DNA from: Apophysomyces variabilis
Lineage: Eukaryota > Mucoromycota > Mucoromycetes > Mucorales > Mucoraceae
Reading direction: 5' to 3'
Assembly: GCA_002749535.1 (NCBI GenBank)
Contig: MZZL01000408.1
Location: 1,663,874-1,727,873, forward strand
Length of the DNA stretch: 64,000 bases
Shown here: positions 1 through 11,298 of the stretch, piece by piece
Layout: every line of letters starts with the position of its first letter
Numbering within the stretch: position 1 is the stretch's first letter
Notes under the pieces: generated by a model
What the model was told of the DNA's origin: nothing
Seen by the model: only the letters and a program-made list of their open reading frames with translations
The model's database searches: none
Position numbers and translations under genes: made by a program

Positions 1-533
1 GAAAATTCTTGGATCTGCGCAGTAATTGATACAATATGCTTCATCTGACCAAAGCAATGGCTTCACTAAACAAGAAGAGCGACAGCAAGGATACCTTTAG
101 GATACCAGTTGCCAATCTGTTTCCGAACATTGAGATCTTTTCGTTTTTAATTGGAGCTCCATGCGGACGTATAAAAGGGTACTTTAATCTTTACCATGCT
201 AAGCTCTATGCGATGTATGACATAGCGACCAAGTATCGCTATTGTACGCCATCTTATGCCAAAGTATCTTACTACCACACGAACGCATTAGCAAGTAGGA
301 GCACTATGTGACACTGTCACTGGATTCTTTACAAGATGGAGACCATGGTTTTCTTTTTGTATTATCGTAGGGATGCAATGGAGAGCATGTGTGCACTGTA
401 GCTCTCGTGCAAGGCGTAACTTTGGGTACCTGGCGCAAAAAAAGTTGGTGTTACAAAACCTTTTTTGTATATCAACGCCCTCTTCCTTTTTTCTCTTTTC
501 CTTTTTACGTTTTCTTGTTCTTAACCATTTGCC
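1..533. promoter_or_regulatory. Upstream region of the septin gene
   Basis: No gene could be supported here; the open frames on both strands look like chance. The last 60 bases before the septin ATG (about 470-530) are a strong pyrimidine tract of T and C runs, typical of the 5' leader and core promoter of highly expressed fungal genes. No clear TATA box was seen. Confidence 0.4.
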
Positions 534-2126
534 ATGACACCCACGCCCATCTCCACGTCTGGTATCGGCGTCGCCCATTTGCCTAACCAGCGTCACAAGA
601 TAGTAGCAAAACGAGGTGTCCATTTTACCATCATGGTGTGTGGTACGTAGATCTACGCATCCAGTTATCCTACTTGGTAGAAAGCAATGACGGGAAAAGA
701 GACCAATTATTTCGTGATGATGCTGTTTAGGTGAATCTGGTCTTGGCAAAACAACGTTCATCAACACCCTTTTGTCTACCTCGATCAAGAATTACAAAGA
801 CCCGAAGCGCCGACACGAAAAACAACTGGATAGAACGGTGGAGGTGGAAATTACCAAAGCAGGTAAAAAAGGAAACAGAAATCCACGATGTTTCACCGTG
901 TTATCTCACTCGTTTTATTCTTTTGATATTACCATTAGAGCTTGAGGAAAAGATGTTTAAAGTCAAATTGGCTGTTATTGATACACCTGGTTTTGGTGAC
1001 TATGTCAATAACCACGATAGTTGGTTACCTGTGTCTGAATTTATCGATGACCAGCATGAGAGTTATATGCGCCAGGAACAGCAACCAAAAAGACAAGGAA
1101 TCATCGACATGCGTGTGCACGCCTGTTTGTATTTCATTCGACCAACAGGACATAGGTAAAGACAATAACATGATCTAGACCAAGTCCACCTCAAACTGGT
1201 TTTTCTATTTTAAACAAAGCCTAAAGCCGCTCGATATCGAAATGATGAAGCGTCTTGGTTCGCGTGTGAACTTGATCCCGGTGATTGCCAAGGCCGATAC
1301 ATTGACTCCTAAGGATCTGGCTGAATTCAAGCGAAAGGTGGATAACCTTTTTTTTTTTCATTTTTTTCCTATATATGTTGTTTTATGTTTTCTCAAGTCC
1401 ATTGACCGATGACGGGTTCTTCTTTAAAAGATCCTCGATGTGATCAAGGCACAAAATATCAACATGTACTCATGCCCTGTCGAAAGCGAAGATGAAGAGG
1501 TGACCGTGCGTAACCGCAGTATTGCCGCCTCAATGCCGTTTTCTATCATTGGATCGACCGAGGTTGTCCGTACACCAGATGGTCGAGAAGTAAGAGGTCG
1601 TGCTTACTCATGGGGTGTTGCCGAAGTTGAAAACGAGGCCCATTGCGACTTCAAAAAGATTCGCCATTTGCTTATCCGGACACACATGCTTGATCTCATT
1701 ACTACTACGGAGGAGATCCATTACGAAAATTACCGCCAACAGCAAATGGCTGTGCGCAACTTTGGAGAACCTAAGTAAAGAATCCGAAACGAAATATAGA
1801 AATATATGCTAAACATATTCTATAGAATCAAAAAGGTAGAAAACCCAGTGCACCGCGAAAAAGAAGATGCTCTGCGTAAGACTTTCACTGAGCAAGTGAA
1901 ACAAGAAGAGAACAGATTCCGTCAATGGGAACAACAGGTAAGAAAATATGACAGTGCCAAAATTTTAACTTCATTCTGCGTTGCCCCGTCCTTACTCCGT
2001 TTTCGCTAGCTTATCTCGGAGCGAGATCGATTGAATAAGGACCTTGAAACTCAACACGCTCAAATCAAGGCACTTGAAGCAGAGCTTGAGACGTTGTATC
2101 AGCAGCGCGGAACTATCCGTAGATAA
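534..2126 (+). CDS. CDC12: Septin, Cdc12 type
   Basis: Septins are GTP-binding proteins that form hetero-oligomeric filaments at septation sites and hyphal necks. Seven exons join in phase: 534-642, 731-862, 939-1155, 1220-1337, 1431-1774, 1826-1937, 2010-2126, giving 382 aa. Visible motifs are the P-loop GESGLGKT (37-44), switch II DTPGFG (96-101), the septin element FIRPTGH, and the base-specificity motif AKAD (176-179). The last 70 residues are charged and form a coiled coil. The short N-terminus with LPNQRHKIV just before the GTPase domain, and the [16 protein letters not shown] stretch, fit the Cdc12 group better than Cdc3, Cdc10 or Cdc11. The ATG at 534 was chosen because it opens this Cdc12-like leader; the first intron splits the P-loop glycine codon. 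Length is normal for the family, slightly shorter than yeast Cdc12. The family is certain; the subgroup is inference. Confidence 0.93.
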
Positions 2127-2885
2127 CCGTGATTTCTTTCTTTGATACCAAATACTCATAATTAGGCATAGCTTAACGTTCAATGCGTTTATCTTTTTTG
2201 GTGGCGTTCGTGATAGAATATAAAGGAAATGGCTATAAATCAAACACCGATCACAGGGATAAAGAAAATCAAGTTTTCCAGATGTGAAAGACAAGTAAAC
2301 TACAAATAGTTAGTGTGCGATTTCAATTTTTTTTTTTTTTGGCATAGAGGCTTTTAAGCGATGTTCTGCAAAGATCGATCATTGTTCTGTATATAGCATG
2401 TTGCGCGGATCACTTTCCTACTGTAGCTAGACAAAGTTATACGATATTAAAGATCGTTGGCATTTCTTTCTTGGTTCGGTGGTCGCTGGGGTTTACTGAG
2501 AGGGTATTTTTTTGCCCTAAGCCCTGACTCAGAGTTAAGACTCACTGAAATCCAAGTGGAATGAGTTTCATGGCGAAAATACCTATCTGGAGAAAATTTT
2601 CAATTTCCGCCTGCTCTCTACCTTAAAGAGTTTATGCATTTTGGAGGTGTAAAGTAGTAAAATAGCTGCATCAATTCTTTGTCAAATGGCTATATATAAA
2701 GCATAAAAGGTTTAGTATTGTATTCTTTTATACCATAAGCTCCGTTCTGTTAGCAAAGGCTAACTATATGATTGCTATGTCAGTAGTTGTTAGTGATTCA
2801 TAGCTGATCGGTTTAACTAAGATTGCTTCTCATACTTATTTCTTAAGTAAACATTCAAGATGCAGGATATCTAATGGCGTTTCTT
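2127..2885. other. Intergenic region between septin and Crypton
   Basis: AT-rich DNA with a T14 run near 2327-2340. It holds the septin 3' end and the 3' flank of the Crypton gene, whose physical end must lie somewhere here. No coding exon or inverted repeat was recognised. Confidence 0.4.
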
Positions 2886-5043
2886 TTAAGCAAAGTCTTT
2901 TATTTGTTTTCGCAATTTATCTAAAGATAGCTTCATTGCTACCCTTGTCTGCTCCAGTCTTCTAGCCGCTTCTTCACATGATATGCGATCTCTCTCGGCT
3001 GATTCTTCAATAAGTTTATACAGCTCTTTCCGTCTGCTGAAAAAGCGAGACTCTTTCCTTGACCGTCGCCAAGAAGTGCCATAGTTGTCTTCTAAAGACT
3101 TCACAGACGGACAACCAGGCAGACCAACGCTGTACTCTCGCCAGACATCAGTTACAGTCATAATATCTCTGTTCATCTCGTACAAAGGTGATACTGAGGT
3201 GGCGCTTGAACTTTGTAGAGACAGAAATTGGTCGTTGTTGGTTACTGAGGCCAGGGATGTTGACTGCAGGACAGAGGGTGAATCTCGGTTAAAACAGGCA
3301 TTTCCCAGAGCGAAAAAGTTGGAGAAGTTCTGGTTAACCTTCTGAAGTTCAGCTGCATGGGAAGCTTGCATCGCATGGATTGAGGAGGAGAGAGATTCAA
3401 AGCCGGAAGTCATGGTAGAAACCAGTGCAGGCATGGCCAACTGAACCCTCTGGCTGACGGAGAAGAGCTCGTGGTTTTCTCTAAGGGAAGCAAGTACTTG
3501 CTGTTCGAACTGCTTGTAGAGCTCCGTTGCAAACAGCTCGCACGTCCAAAGGTAATAGGAGGGATATTTCTTCCTTAAGACCACGGAGTCCTACAAAGAT
3601 TGGCATATCAGTAAGATGAATAACATTTAATGTTTTTTTATCGATTACCTGAAGAAATACCACTCGCAAGCGGGACAGCAGGTCCAAAAAGTTTGGTCCC
3701 GCGATGTCCTCTTGTACTCCATCGTTGGTGTTGAATTTTTCCTTCCAGAACTCAACGTGCGGGAACACCAGGACTTGCAGGTCTATGGGAGGGACTACAA
3801 CAGCACGCGACAAAAAGTAATTGCCTTGGTGAGGAGGAAAGCCTGCCAAACTCTTCATCGCCTCAACTGGCAAACTTGAGACGTAACAGCCGACCATGCG
3901 ATCTGTTCCCCATCTGCCCACCAGTCTCTGTTGGTCACTTGAAACGTTTTCCCGGGCAATCATGTTTAATGCGCTCTTTCGGTTAGCGTGCGCCACTTTG
4001 GAGGTATGAATGCCGAGTTTCTTGAATGCCGAGGTATACACCTTGTGCTGAGCCTTGTAGGTAATAGGCGTAAATCTATCCTCGTCCTTGAAAACAAACG
4101 TTTCGTACCAGTTTTCCCGAGACGTAAAGTCTGGGAAAGGCTCGTTCTCGTAATGAAATCTAGAGAAGAAGTACAAGGCAAGAGCACCAACAGAGCACAG
4201 CTCAGCGTCATGATGGCGAATTGACGAGCCATATTCGATCTTGTCATGCTGATTCGTCTTGCCAAACGTAATGGTAGCCACCAAAGCAATGCACTCGGAA
4301 ACACCTTGATTGTCAAGTACCAGCGAGAACAGATCGGCAAACTGCATCCCAAGGGCGGTTTGGCTACGGCAGAGCATGGCGTGGCTAATAAGGAAACAGA
4401 GCCTGTCTCTGCAACCAGCGGTATTGTTCTTCTCAGTTAAGAAGTAACGACTGACTTTCTCCAGTTCCTGTTTGGTGTAGCCATCGTTTAGGGTGTTTTT
4501 TCCTCGATCTTCATAGTTTTGTCTCTTTGCCCTGACTTTTTCCTTTTCAAGAGTGTCAAGAAATGTTCTGACAAGCGGTCCTCTTGCTGGTCCATGAGAA
4601 TTCAAGCCAAGTGTCTTCTGCTGATTGTAGATATCCACAACAGCTTTGACGTAGCCAAGAATAGACTCCTTGCCCAAAGGGATTGGAGTGCCATCTTCGT
4701 TTTTTCTAAGCTTTCGGCCGCGTTTCATGATATGCTCTGCAAGGAAATAACTGAGCTTCTGGTCGGTGACAATTTCTCCGTCGCCAAATCGCTGTTGGAG
4801 GCACCATTCCTGAAGCAAACAATGCACGTTTAAGTTCCATGTATTCCATATTGGTCTTATATTTAGAATTACCTTCCACTCTTGTTGCTTAGCAGAATAA
4901 GCCTTAAGGGTATTCACGGGACGATGAACCATGCTTTGAGCAATAATCATTTGGCTGCTGTAATGCATTGCAGCATTATTGTCAATCATGCGTTGAAGAC
5001 CTTCGTTGTTGACAACAGAGCGGGCGTTCGTTTGGTTGTTCAT
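2886..5043 (-). mobile_element. Crypton element: tyrosine recombinase with GCR1_C domain
   Basis: Cryptons are DNA transposons that move by a tyrosine recombinase (YR) through a circular intermediate. Three exons on the minus strand, 5043-4873, 4809-3649 and 3590-2886, join at phase 0 into 678 aa. The recombinase core shows the full catalytic set: R205 (in LCRSQ), H331-A-N-R334 (HxxR), the W357 position (GRW), and nucleophile Y366 (in GCYV). A serine-rich linker (about 490-580) leads to a GCR1_C DNA-binding domain at about 587-638 (TVTDVWREY, then NYGTSW and FFSRRKELY), followed by a basic coiled-coil tail. This order is the hallmark of fungal Cryptons. Introns are 63 and 58 nt. A TATATA box lies about 20 nt upstream of the ATG. 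No frameshift or stop interrupts the protein, so it may be active. Element ends could not be fixed: Cryptons lack long terminal inverted repeats. A domesticated single-copy gene is the main alternative. Confidence 0.88.
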
Positions 5044-5678
5044 TTTATAAGCGAAGAGAGCTATATATGAGGCGCATTTAGGTTGTGTTATACGAAAGAG
5101 ATGTAAAAGCTGTTATGACTTACATTTGTTTCAAAATAGTTGGTAGTAAATGAAGAAAAATGCATCTTTTTGCCGCCTTTATATATTCGTGCTCGCTCCA
5201 GTCGACTCATCTTGAAAGCTTTGTCATCCGATGTCATTCTTACTATATCAAGACAGAAAGGCATCTTGGCAAATTGGCCTTTGCAAGGAAGAGAAGCCTT
5301 TTAAGAGATATTTGTAATTTGAAGGGCTTTTTTACTATATCAGGAGGGGAAAGTGATCTTGGCAGAAAGCAAAGTCTTTTGTGCCTGATCTTTTTATTAC
5401 CATATTAAGACAGCGAGGCGATCTTGGCAGGAAGTATGGGGCTTTATTGGCTGAAAATGAGACTCAACCATATGAGATCCAGATGAGACTTTTTCAAAAA
5501 GGAAATCTGCCAAGGATATTGCAACTGCGAAGGGGAGATTTTTTGAGTCTCGGGGTTCAAAAGTTTTTGCATGATTGGATGAAAATATTTGCGGGTCAGA
5601 CTACGCTTCTTTGCGTAAATGTCGTGTCCATGTTCATAATCACTGAGATAGTTTATTTCAAATCACAGCAAAAGGAAT
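5044..5678. repeat. Degenerate repeats with an ATCTTGGCA core
   Basis: Three imperfect direct copies of a 33-bp unit lie at 5241-5272, 5333-5365 and 5398-5431. Each starts TACTATATCA or TACCATATTAA and ends ATCTTGGCA. An inverted core, CTGCCAAGGAT, is at about 5507-5517. The copies sit between the start of the Crypton and the 3' end of a decayed Tc1/mariner transposase, so they may be subterminal repeats of one of those elements. No protein-coding gene is supported here. Confidence 0.45.
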
Positions 5679-6005
5679 TTATTTAAAGAAGTGGCTTTCT
5701 ACTTTTGCATCTAACAAAAAGCTCTCAGAGTGTCTGATCCTTTCTTGACAGTTTGAGCGCTTTACTTTTCGCGCTGCTTGAACATTACGCTCTTGACGGT
5801 TATTGTCAACTCGTAAGAGCTCCTTTCTTACCCTAGCCTTCATTTTGACCCAAAACTCTCTTATTTCGTTGAGAAAGGAAGAGTAGAGAGGAAGATAGAG
5901 ACATTTGTATCCTCTTTCTTCGACCAACTGCTTAACCTTGACTGATGTATGGATGGGCGCATTATCCATGACAAAATAATAACCGTTCATTCCGTGGCAA
6001 TTCAA
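5679..6005 (-). pseudogene. Tc1/mariner-type transposase remnant (DDE_3 C-terminal part)
   Basis: A 108-residue open frame matches the C-terminal half of Tc1/mariner (IS630-type) transposases. It has MDNAPIHTS, which carries the second catalytic aspartate, followed by YLPLYSSFLNEIREFW, the region of the third acidic residue. In active members that block reads close to SPxLNPIExFW; here the proline and first glutamate are changed. The N-terminal helix-turn-helix and the first catalytic Asp are missing, and nothing recognisable was found upstream between 6006 and 6500. This is a decayed fragment. The right-edge transposase (63501 on) is of the same general type, but identity of family cannot be tested because they cover different parts. 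Confidence 0.75.
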
Positions 6006-6739
6006 TCTTTTGTGATTGTCTAATAGACAAAGTTTAAGATAAAATAGAAGAAAAGGAAAACATTAGTACATTCAGGGAAAATAAAAGTGGAATGTAAGGC
6101 AATGTAAGGCGATGCAATTGAGCAGAACTGGCACTGGATACATTGCCCTGACAGCTTCTGATGCCATAACTTACAGAAACGGATATGATAGCATCTATGA
6201 CGTATAGACACAAACGAAGAGGGTATATTTCCTCTACATATGTTCCATTACAGATGTTCCATTCTGTCCCAGACTTTCTGTCAGACTGGAGTCCATTTTT
6301 ACTCTTGGGAAAGTTGTTGTCTTCTCTCTAAATTGTTGTCATCCATAAGACATCCATCGATTTCTTATCCATGACTGTGATTTTTGGTTTCAGTAATCCC
6401 GTACTATTTAAAAGCGAAGGGACAACATCTTTTCAATTCTTTGGCTGTGTTATCCAAAAACATCCCCGGTATGTACTTCGCATTAATCATAGTGCAGAAT
6501 GACTGATGTCCCTCTTCTGTAATCTTTAGCCTGCATGACCTCTTCCCGAACCACCTTGGTTGTGTGAGTAAGCTCCCTGCACTCCACTCGGTAAGTGAAA
6601 AAGAAACGTTGTCTGTTTATGCACAGTGTTATTCATTATCTTCTGCTTCCAAGTCCTCGCCAGGTGTTGCATCGCTTCAAGTCCTCTGCAGTGCGTTACA
6701 TTTATACCGGCCGCTCATGGATGCCGTGTCTCTCTCTCG
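6006..6739. other. Intergenic, no gene recognised
   Basis: AT-rich DNA upstream of the transposase remnant. It may contain unrecognisable transposon residue. Small open frames here share no family motif. The last part (6530-6740) is more GC-rich and runs into the dispersed repeat copy A. Confidence 0.3.
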
Positions 6740-7030
6740 CCGCCCCCACCGATACAGGTGCGGGACCGGCCCCTGCCTTTGGGTAGGATACCCTTCGGAG
6801 GTAAGTAAAAAAAGATAAGATGTCAAGCTATTCTTCCATTTACTAACCATGAACATTCTTTTACGCTGCCCGAATGAATTTTGTGTCCACGGAAGGACCA
6901 AGTTGAGGTAAGTAAAATATATTTCCCGCATAATCCATTTACTAATGACGCATATTTATATCCCTTTTAGCGCTAACTTGATCCTTTGTATGAACGCAAA
7001 ATTTATTTAGAGTAGCGTAAAAGTTTGTTC
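6740..7030 (+). repeat. Dispersed repeat, copy A
   Basis: About 290 bp that align by eye with 50290-50560 (copy B) and in part with 23640-23815 (copy C). Shared blocks include ATACCCTTCGGA near 6788, ACGCTGCCCGAATGAATTTT at about 6860, GGAAGGACCAAGTTGA near 6890, TTTACTAATGACGCATAT at about 6940, and ACGCAAAATTTATT near 6995. Two GAGGTAAGTAAAA donor-like sites and an acceptor-like TTTTAG (about 6969) lie inside, so the unit looks like part of a spliced transcript. The identity is unknown. Boundaries are approximate. Confidence 0.6.
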
Positions 7031-7126
7031 AATAAACAGTATTTGTGCGCCCTTCATTAGTCTTCAGGCATTAGCATTAACTATCAGCATTTTTGGTATG
7101 ATACAGCTGAATTCCATTCCACCGAC

Positions 7127-10100
7127 CTAATCGCCGAGTTCTCGACGCGCACGAGCTTTGGCCAATGAAAATGCCGAATGCATCTGTATACGCTCACTGT
7201 CTTTACTACTACTTCCTGTACTTGATCCATTACTAGTAGTTGCATGTCCTAAAAAGAAAACTCTATTAGAGAAGTATTCGGATCAACACATACATTCCTA
7301 GATCTTACCGTATCGAGGACGACGTGTCTTAAGCACGCTAGCCCGTGAAATGGTTTGTATGGCTGTAGATATGACGAACCGGTCAGGTTTTCCTTTGTCC
7401 TCTTCCGCCAAAAGAAAAAAAAAAAGAAGCCAAACCTACCTTGGTTACGGTGTCTTTCATGTTCTGCTTGAACTGCCTTGAAATGTTGCAAAAGTTCATG
7501 GAACTTGATGGTCTCTTCCTTTTTAGATGCTGATGAGCCTTCAGCCTTTGAAGCAGCTGGCCGCCTTGAAGAATCGAGAGATAAATTGGACATCCTAAAT
7601 CAACAGAAATCGTATGTTATTTTCAGTCTTCTGTCAAGGCTAGTTGGTCTCCGTTTATATACCCTTTTGGTATCACATGGAGAAATCCAAGCGATGAAAC
7701 GCTGCTAAGTCTGTTCCGTAATGTTGAAAATGCAGATGACTGAGGGAGAAGTAAGAGAATGCCATACAGACATTTAAACAAATGTGGATATTTTTCAGGT
7801 TCCAACAACTGCAATCTTAAATCTAGCAAAAAGAGCATAAGTCATATTAGACAATATCCTAGATCGGACTCACATGTAAATGCAGGTGATTCCAGTAGTT
7901 GAACCAACTTGTCTATTTGTATTAGCATATTCACAGTCATTTCCAAGTCGGCACTGCAATAGCAAAATCATTTAGTTGATCCATGCATACAATGCAGATG
8001 AGGACTTACAAGACCTGTAACATATTGGCAGAATGTTCATAGACCTGTGCGAGAAGGCACAAAGAGAATGCGGCTACTGCATTATGGCACCATGATTTGT
8101 ACAATGTTATGAAGAGTCGTTGGTCGTCCTATAATGGTCAGGAAAACAAATTTTAAGCTTAATAGTCCAGCTGCCCTGGCAATTCTTTACCTTGTTATCT
8201 ACGTTGCGTAGTCGTTTTCGGAGGCCTGCTAGTTCTGGGGATGTGATAAGAATGACATTTAAATTTTGGACCATAACGCTCGCAAATTCCAGATCCTTGT
8301 CTTTCTCAAGAATATCCGCAATTGTGCAGTATATCCGCTCAGGATCTAGATTCATGCATAACTGTCGTATAATCAAGCTGCCTCTAGTTTCGAGCAATCG
8401 GTCGGTGCTAAAAAGAGATAGTAGATCGTTCATGAAGTTGCGGAAAAATTCAGGACTTGAGTGGGATGAAATCTGCGCCAGCAATTGTAGATCATGTCGA
8501 ACAACCTATTTCGCGACCATTGAATCAATCGTAACATGATCCGATAAGAAATGTACCTCTTCGGACGGGTCTGAAAGAGTCTTCAATAAAACCGGGAATG
8601 TACCATCATCGGCAGCAAGTATCTACATGACAAAATGCTCAACATAACGCATGGGTTGGTTTCAAAGGAAGCACGTACTTTGTTTGGCACTTTTCTGTGT
8701 AGCATCAATAGCCATTTCAGGCTAGCCACACGCGTCTCTTCGTGGTCGTTCAGGAACTGCAATCGCAAGGTTCCAACGGTCGCCTGGTAGTCAAAAGGCG
8801 CGTTGGAGTCGCTTGTGATGATGGTGTGGCCAACATCAGAATATCGCGTACGGCGAACATGAGGCGTCGGGAGTGCGGCTGTGGAAGGATCACTTAGACT
8901 AGCCACTGGCTCCGGGCCGGATGGGTGTGCTTCCAATACCAGCTTTTGCAATTTCTGATTCACCTCTATGGCACACGCACGAATAGCACTAACAGAATGT
9001 GCAAGGCATGGCAGAATAGCAGCAATCAATTTAGGTGTAAATTGGATAATAATATTCTTCGCTATTGGGATGAATTCTCGAAGCCATTGCAAGGCGATGC
9101 GTTGGATTTCTTCCTCCGGAGACGACAGGTGAGGAATCAGGATTTCGATGATCCGTGCGTGCTGTACAACGACACCTTGTCCTGTATCTTCGCTTGCAAC
9201 CTTCTTTTGCTCTTCTTGGGCGGCTGCTTGCTTAATTTCTTGCAAGAAGTCTGCCAAGAGTACGCCGGTGGCGACGCGCACATCCTCGCTCTTATCACTC
9301 AAAAATTGGATAAGGCCATCCAGAAATTCTGACAAGTATGACAACAGCTCTAGCTCAGGAATAGAGTCCAGTACGGCAATCCATGCTACAAGATATTGTC
9401 TAGTGAAAGAATTCATGGTGCCAATGCGTTTTTTCAAGAGTGGTATAAATCGTGGCAGAGAAAAGGCCTTGTTGGAGGGTGAAGCATTTGGCGCATAAAC
9501 GGCAGGCTCGTTGTTGTGAGGACTTTGGGATGGCTGGTACTGGGAGACATATGTTGCCGATAATTCACACACAATATCTTTGATGAGTCGATCCAAGAGC
9601 TCTGCGCCATTTTTAACGGAAGTTTCTGGATCGACTGCAAGCTTCACATCTTGTGAGCTTATTTTGGAAAGTAGCTTACACCTTATTTTTTTTTTATTTA
9701 CCTTGCATAATGCGTCAAAGACATCGTTGAAGAATCGCAAAATTTCGCCTTTGGCCACCTTGCAGACATTATAGCCCGACTCTAAGGCATAATATCTTAC
9801 ACGGGAATCTTGATCGCTGAAACAGGACAATATCGGAGGTACAATAACATCGAGGTAGGCGGCTACAGCCTTGTAGACCGAAAAAACAAGACTTAATCAG
9901 CACGCAAGAAAAACGGCTTCTGGGAAATGAAGTATTACCGGGCTGCCGAGAGCAATGGCGCTGGCTGCGAGACCTATAAGACCTCCATTACGGGCATTGG
10001 AATTGGGTGAATGCACAAAGTCAAGTACGAGAGTGTCGATTATTTTCTTGACCCGTTCAGGTGCATTGTCATTCTCACGAACAAGTCTGTGCATGGTTTA

Positions 10101-10235
10101 TACATATATATATTAAAGTCATTCTGGGTACTGTTGTATGTACCTCTCTATCTCCAGAGCCGCTTGTTTTCTACGGTCATAGATCTTATCTGTCAAAGCC
10201 CTGATCAAAGGCGCGGGAAACAAAGAAGCCTCCAT
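7127..10235 (-). CDS. VAC14: VAC14, scaffold of the PIKfyve/Fab1 lipid kinase complex
   Basis: Vac14 is a HEAT-repeat scaffold that holds the Fab1 kinase and Fig4 phosphatase on the vacuole membrane and controls PtdIns(3,5)P2. Eleven exons on the minus strand join in phase: 10235-10144, 10086-9939, 9869-9702, 9641-8679, 8622-8557, 8505-8191, 8128-8010, 7953-7874, 7822-7663, 7594-7440, 7248-7127. The product is 795 aa, close to the usual 780-880. Diagnostic stretches are [13 protein letters not shown] near the N-terminus, [31 protein letters not shown], and the highly conserved C-terminal region [20 protein letters not shown] followed by [15 protein letters not shown]. The start at 10235 is the first ATG before the [13 protein letters not shown] helix. 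The third intron (9642-9701) is 60 nt with no stop, so it could be read through. The last exon codes a serine-rich basic tail; its upstream intron (7249-7439) is unusually long and could hide an alternative exon. Confidence 0.93.
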
Positions 10236-10966
10236 TCGTTTCGAAATAGGCCAACGTCGGAGAAAGATAAACTTAACTAGTTTTTTTTTCTTTCTTTTCC
10301 TTCTTTGATCACTCATGCAATCTTCTCTCAATTGGATCGCCGCGCCTATTTTACCAACCCAAGCATAACAATGAACAGGCTTTGGGGAATAAACGCGATG
10401 CTCTAATGAATTGGCAGACCGTGTATGTTTATCCAAGGTATTGTTGGCCTAATACATACATGAAGACTAGCAAAGATAAAGCTTCTCCTTTTATTGACTG
10501 TTGCTAAACCTAAGTTTCTTCGCTTGATTCCATCCTGTCGATCAAATAATCATCTGCTGCTTCTTGTTTGGTTGAGTCTTAACGCAAGGTATTCAGGCAC
10601 CTCTACAATGACGTATGATATCATTGTTGATTGCACCATTCATTGTCAAAAGCAAACGACTGCAGCAATGAAAGTCTGATGGGTACAGAGACACTTAGAT
10701 ACTATCATCGTGTCTAGTAGGATACGTGCAGTTAACCCTTTCCTATCTCTTCAGACTTGAATCGACCCATCTGCTCAATGGAAGCAGAACGGGCTGCTCT
10801 TCAGTTTGCTATTGGTTGGACTCGTCTTCTGGTTAACGCAAAGCCAACCCATTCCGGTGAAGGCATCATGTGGTTTCGGCGTTTTAACTCGAGTCGTTAC
10901 GTTAAAAATGCAGCTTCACAACTGACCATGGCCGCGTTATTCTTCTCTTCTTCTTTTTCTCCAACC
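10236..10966. promoter_or_regulatory. Divergent promoter region of VAC14 and INH1
   Basis: VAC14 reads left and the IF1 gene reads right from this 731-bp spacer. It holds T-rich stretches near 10280-10310 and an ATTGG (inverted CCAAT) at about 10812. An in-frame upstream ATG at 10928 could extend IF1 by 13 residues. No other gene was recognised. Confidence 0.4.
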
Positions 10967-11298
10967 ATGTTTTCCAAGTCTTTTACCCGTATCGTCTCTA
11001 CCTCGGCCCGTCGTTTCAAGTCGACCAAGGGAGGCAGTGAAGGTGCTACTGCCGCATCGAAAGGCGCCTTCGCTGACAAGGAAAGGGCTGTAGAAGGGCA
11101 ATGGGCTCACTTAAAAGTAAGCATATTCCGATATCAAGGACAGGAAGTGTCTCATTTGGATACGTCTTCCTTTTGCATTTCCTTTAGGATGCCGAAAAGA
11201 TTAAGCTCTTGCGAGAACAACTGGCAAAGCATGAAAAGACTACTGAACAGTTGAAGAAGACCGTCGAGGACCTCTCCAAGTCAATTGGCAAAAAATAG
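10967..11298 (+). CDS. INH1: Mitochondrial ATP synthase inhibitor IF1
   Basis: IF1 binds F1-ATPase in the mitochondrial matrix and blocks ATP hydrolysis when the membrane potential falls. Two exons, 10967-11116 and 11188-11298, give 86 aa with a 71-nt intron. The N-terminus (MFSKSFTRIVSTSARRFKST) is a typical mitochondrial targeting peptide rich in S, T and R with no acids. The mature part starts with GAFADKERAVEGQWAHLKDA, the conserved inhibitory segment, followed by a long charged helix with heptads (LLREQLAKHEKTTEQLKKTV). Length is normal for fungal IF1. An in-frame ATG at 10928 would add 13 mostly hydrophobic residues. I prefer 10967, because it gives the cleaner presequence. Confidence 0.88.

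Noticed and set aside
288..788. 166-codon minus-strand open frame
   Set aside because: Antisense to the septin first exon, intron and P-loop exon; the product is basic and motif-free.
10928..10966. Upstream in-frame ATG for the IF1 gene
   Set aside because: The extra 13 residues are hydrophobic and not like the family; the ATG at 10967 gives a standard presequence.
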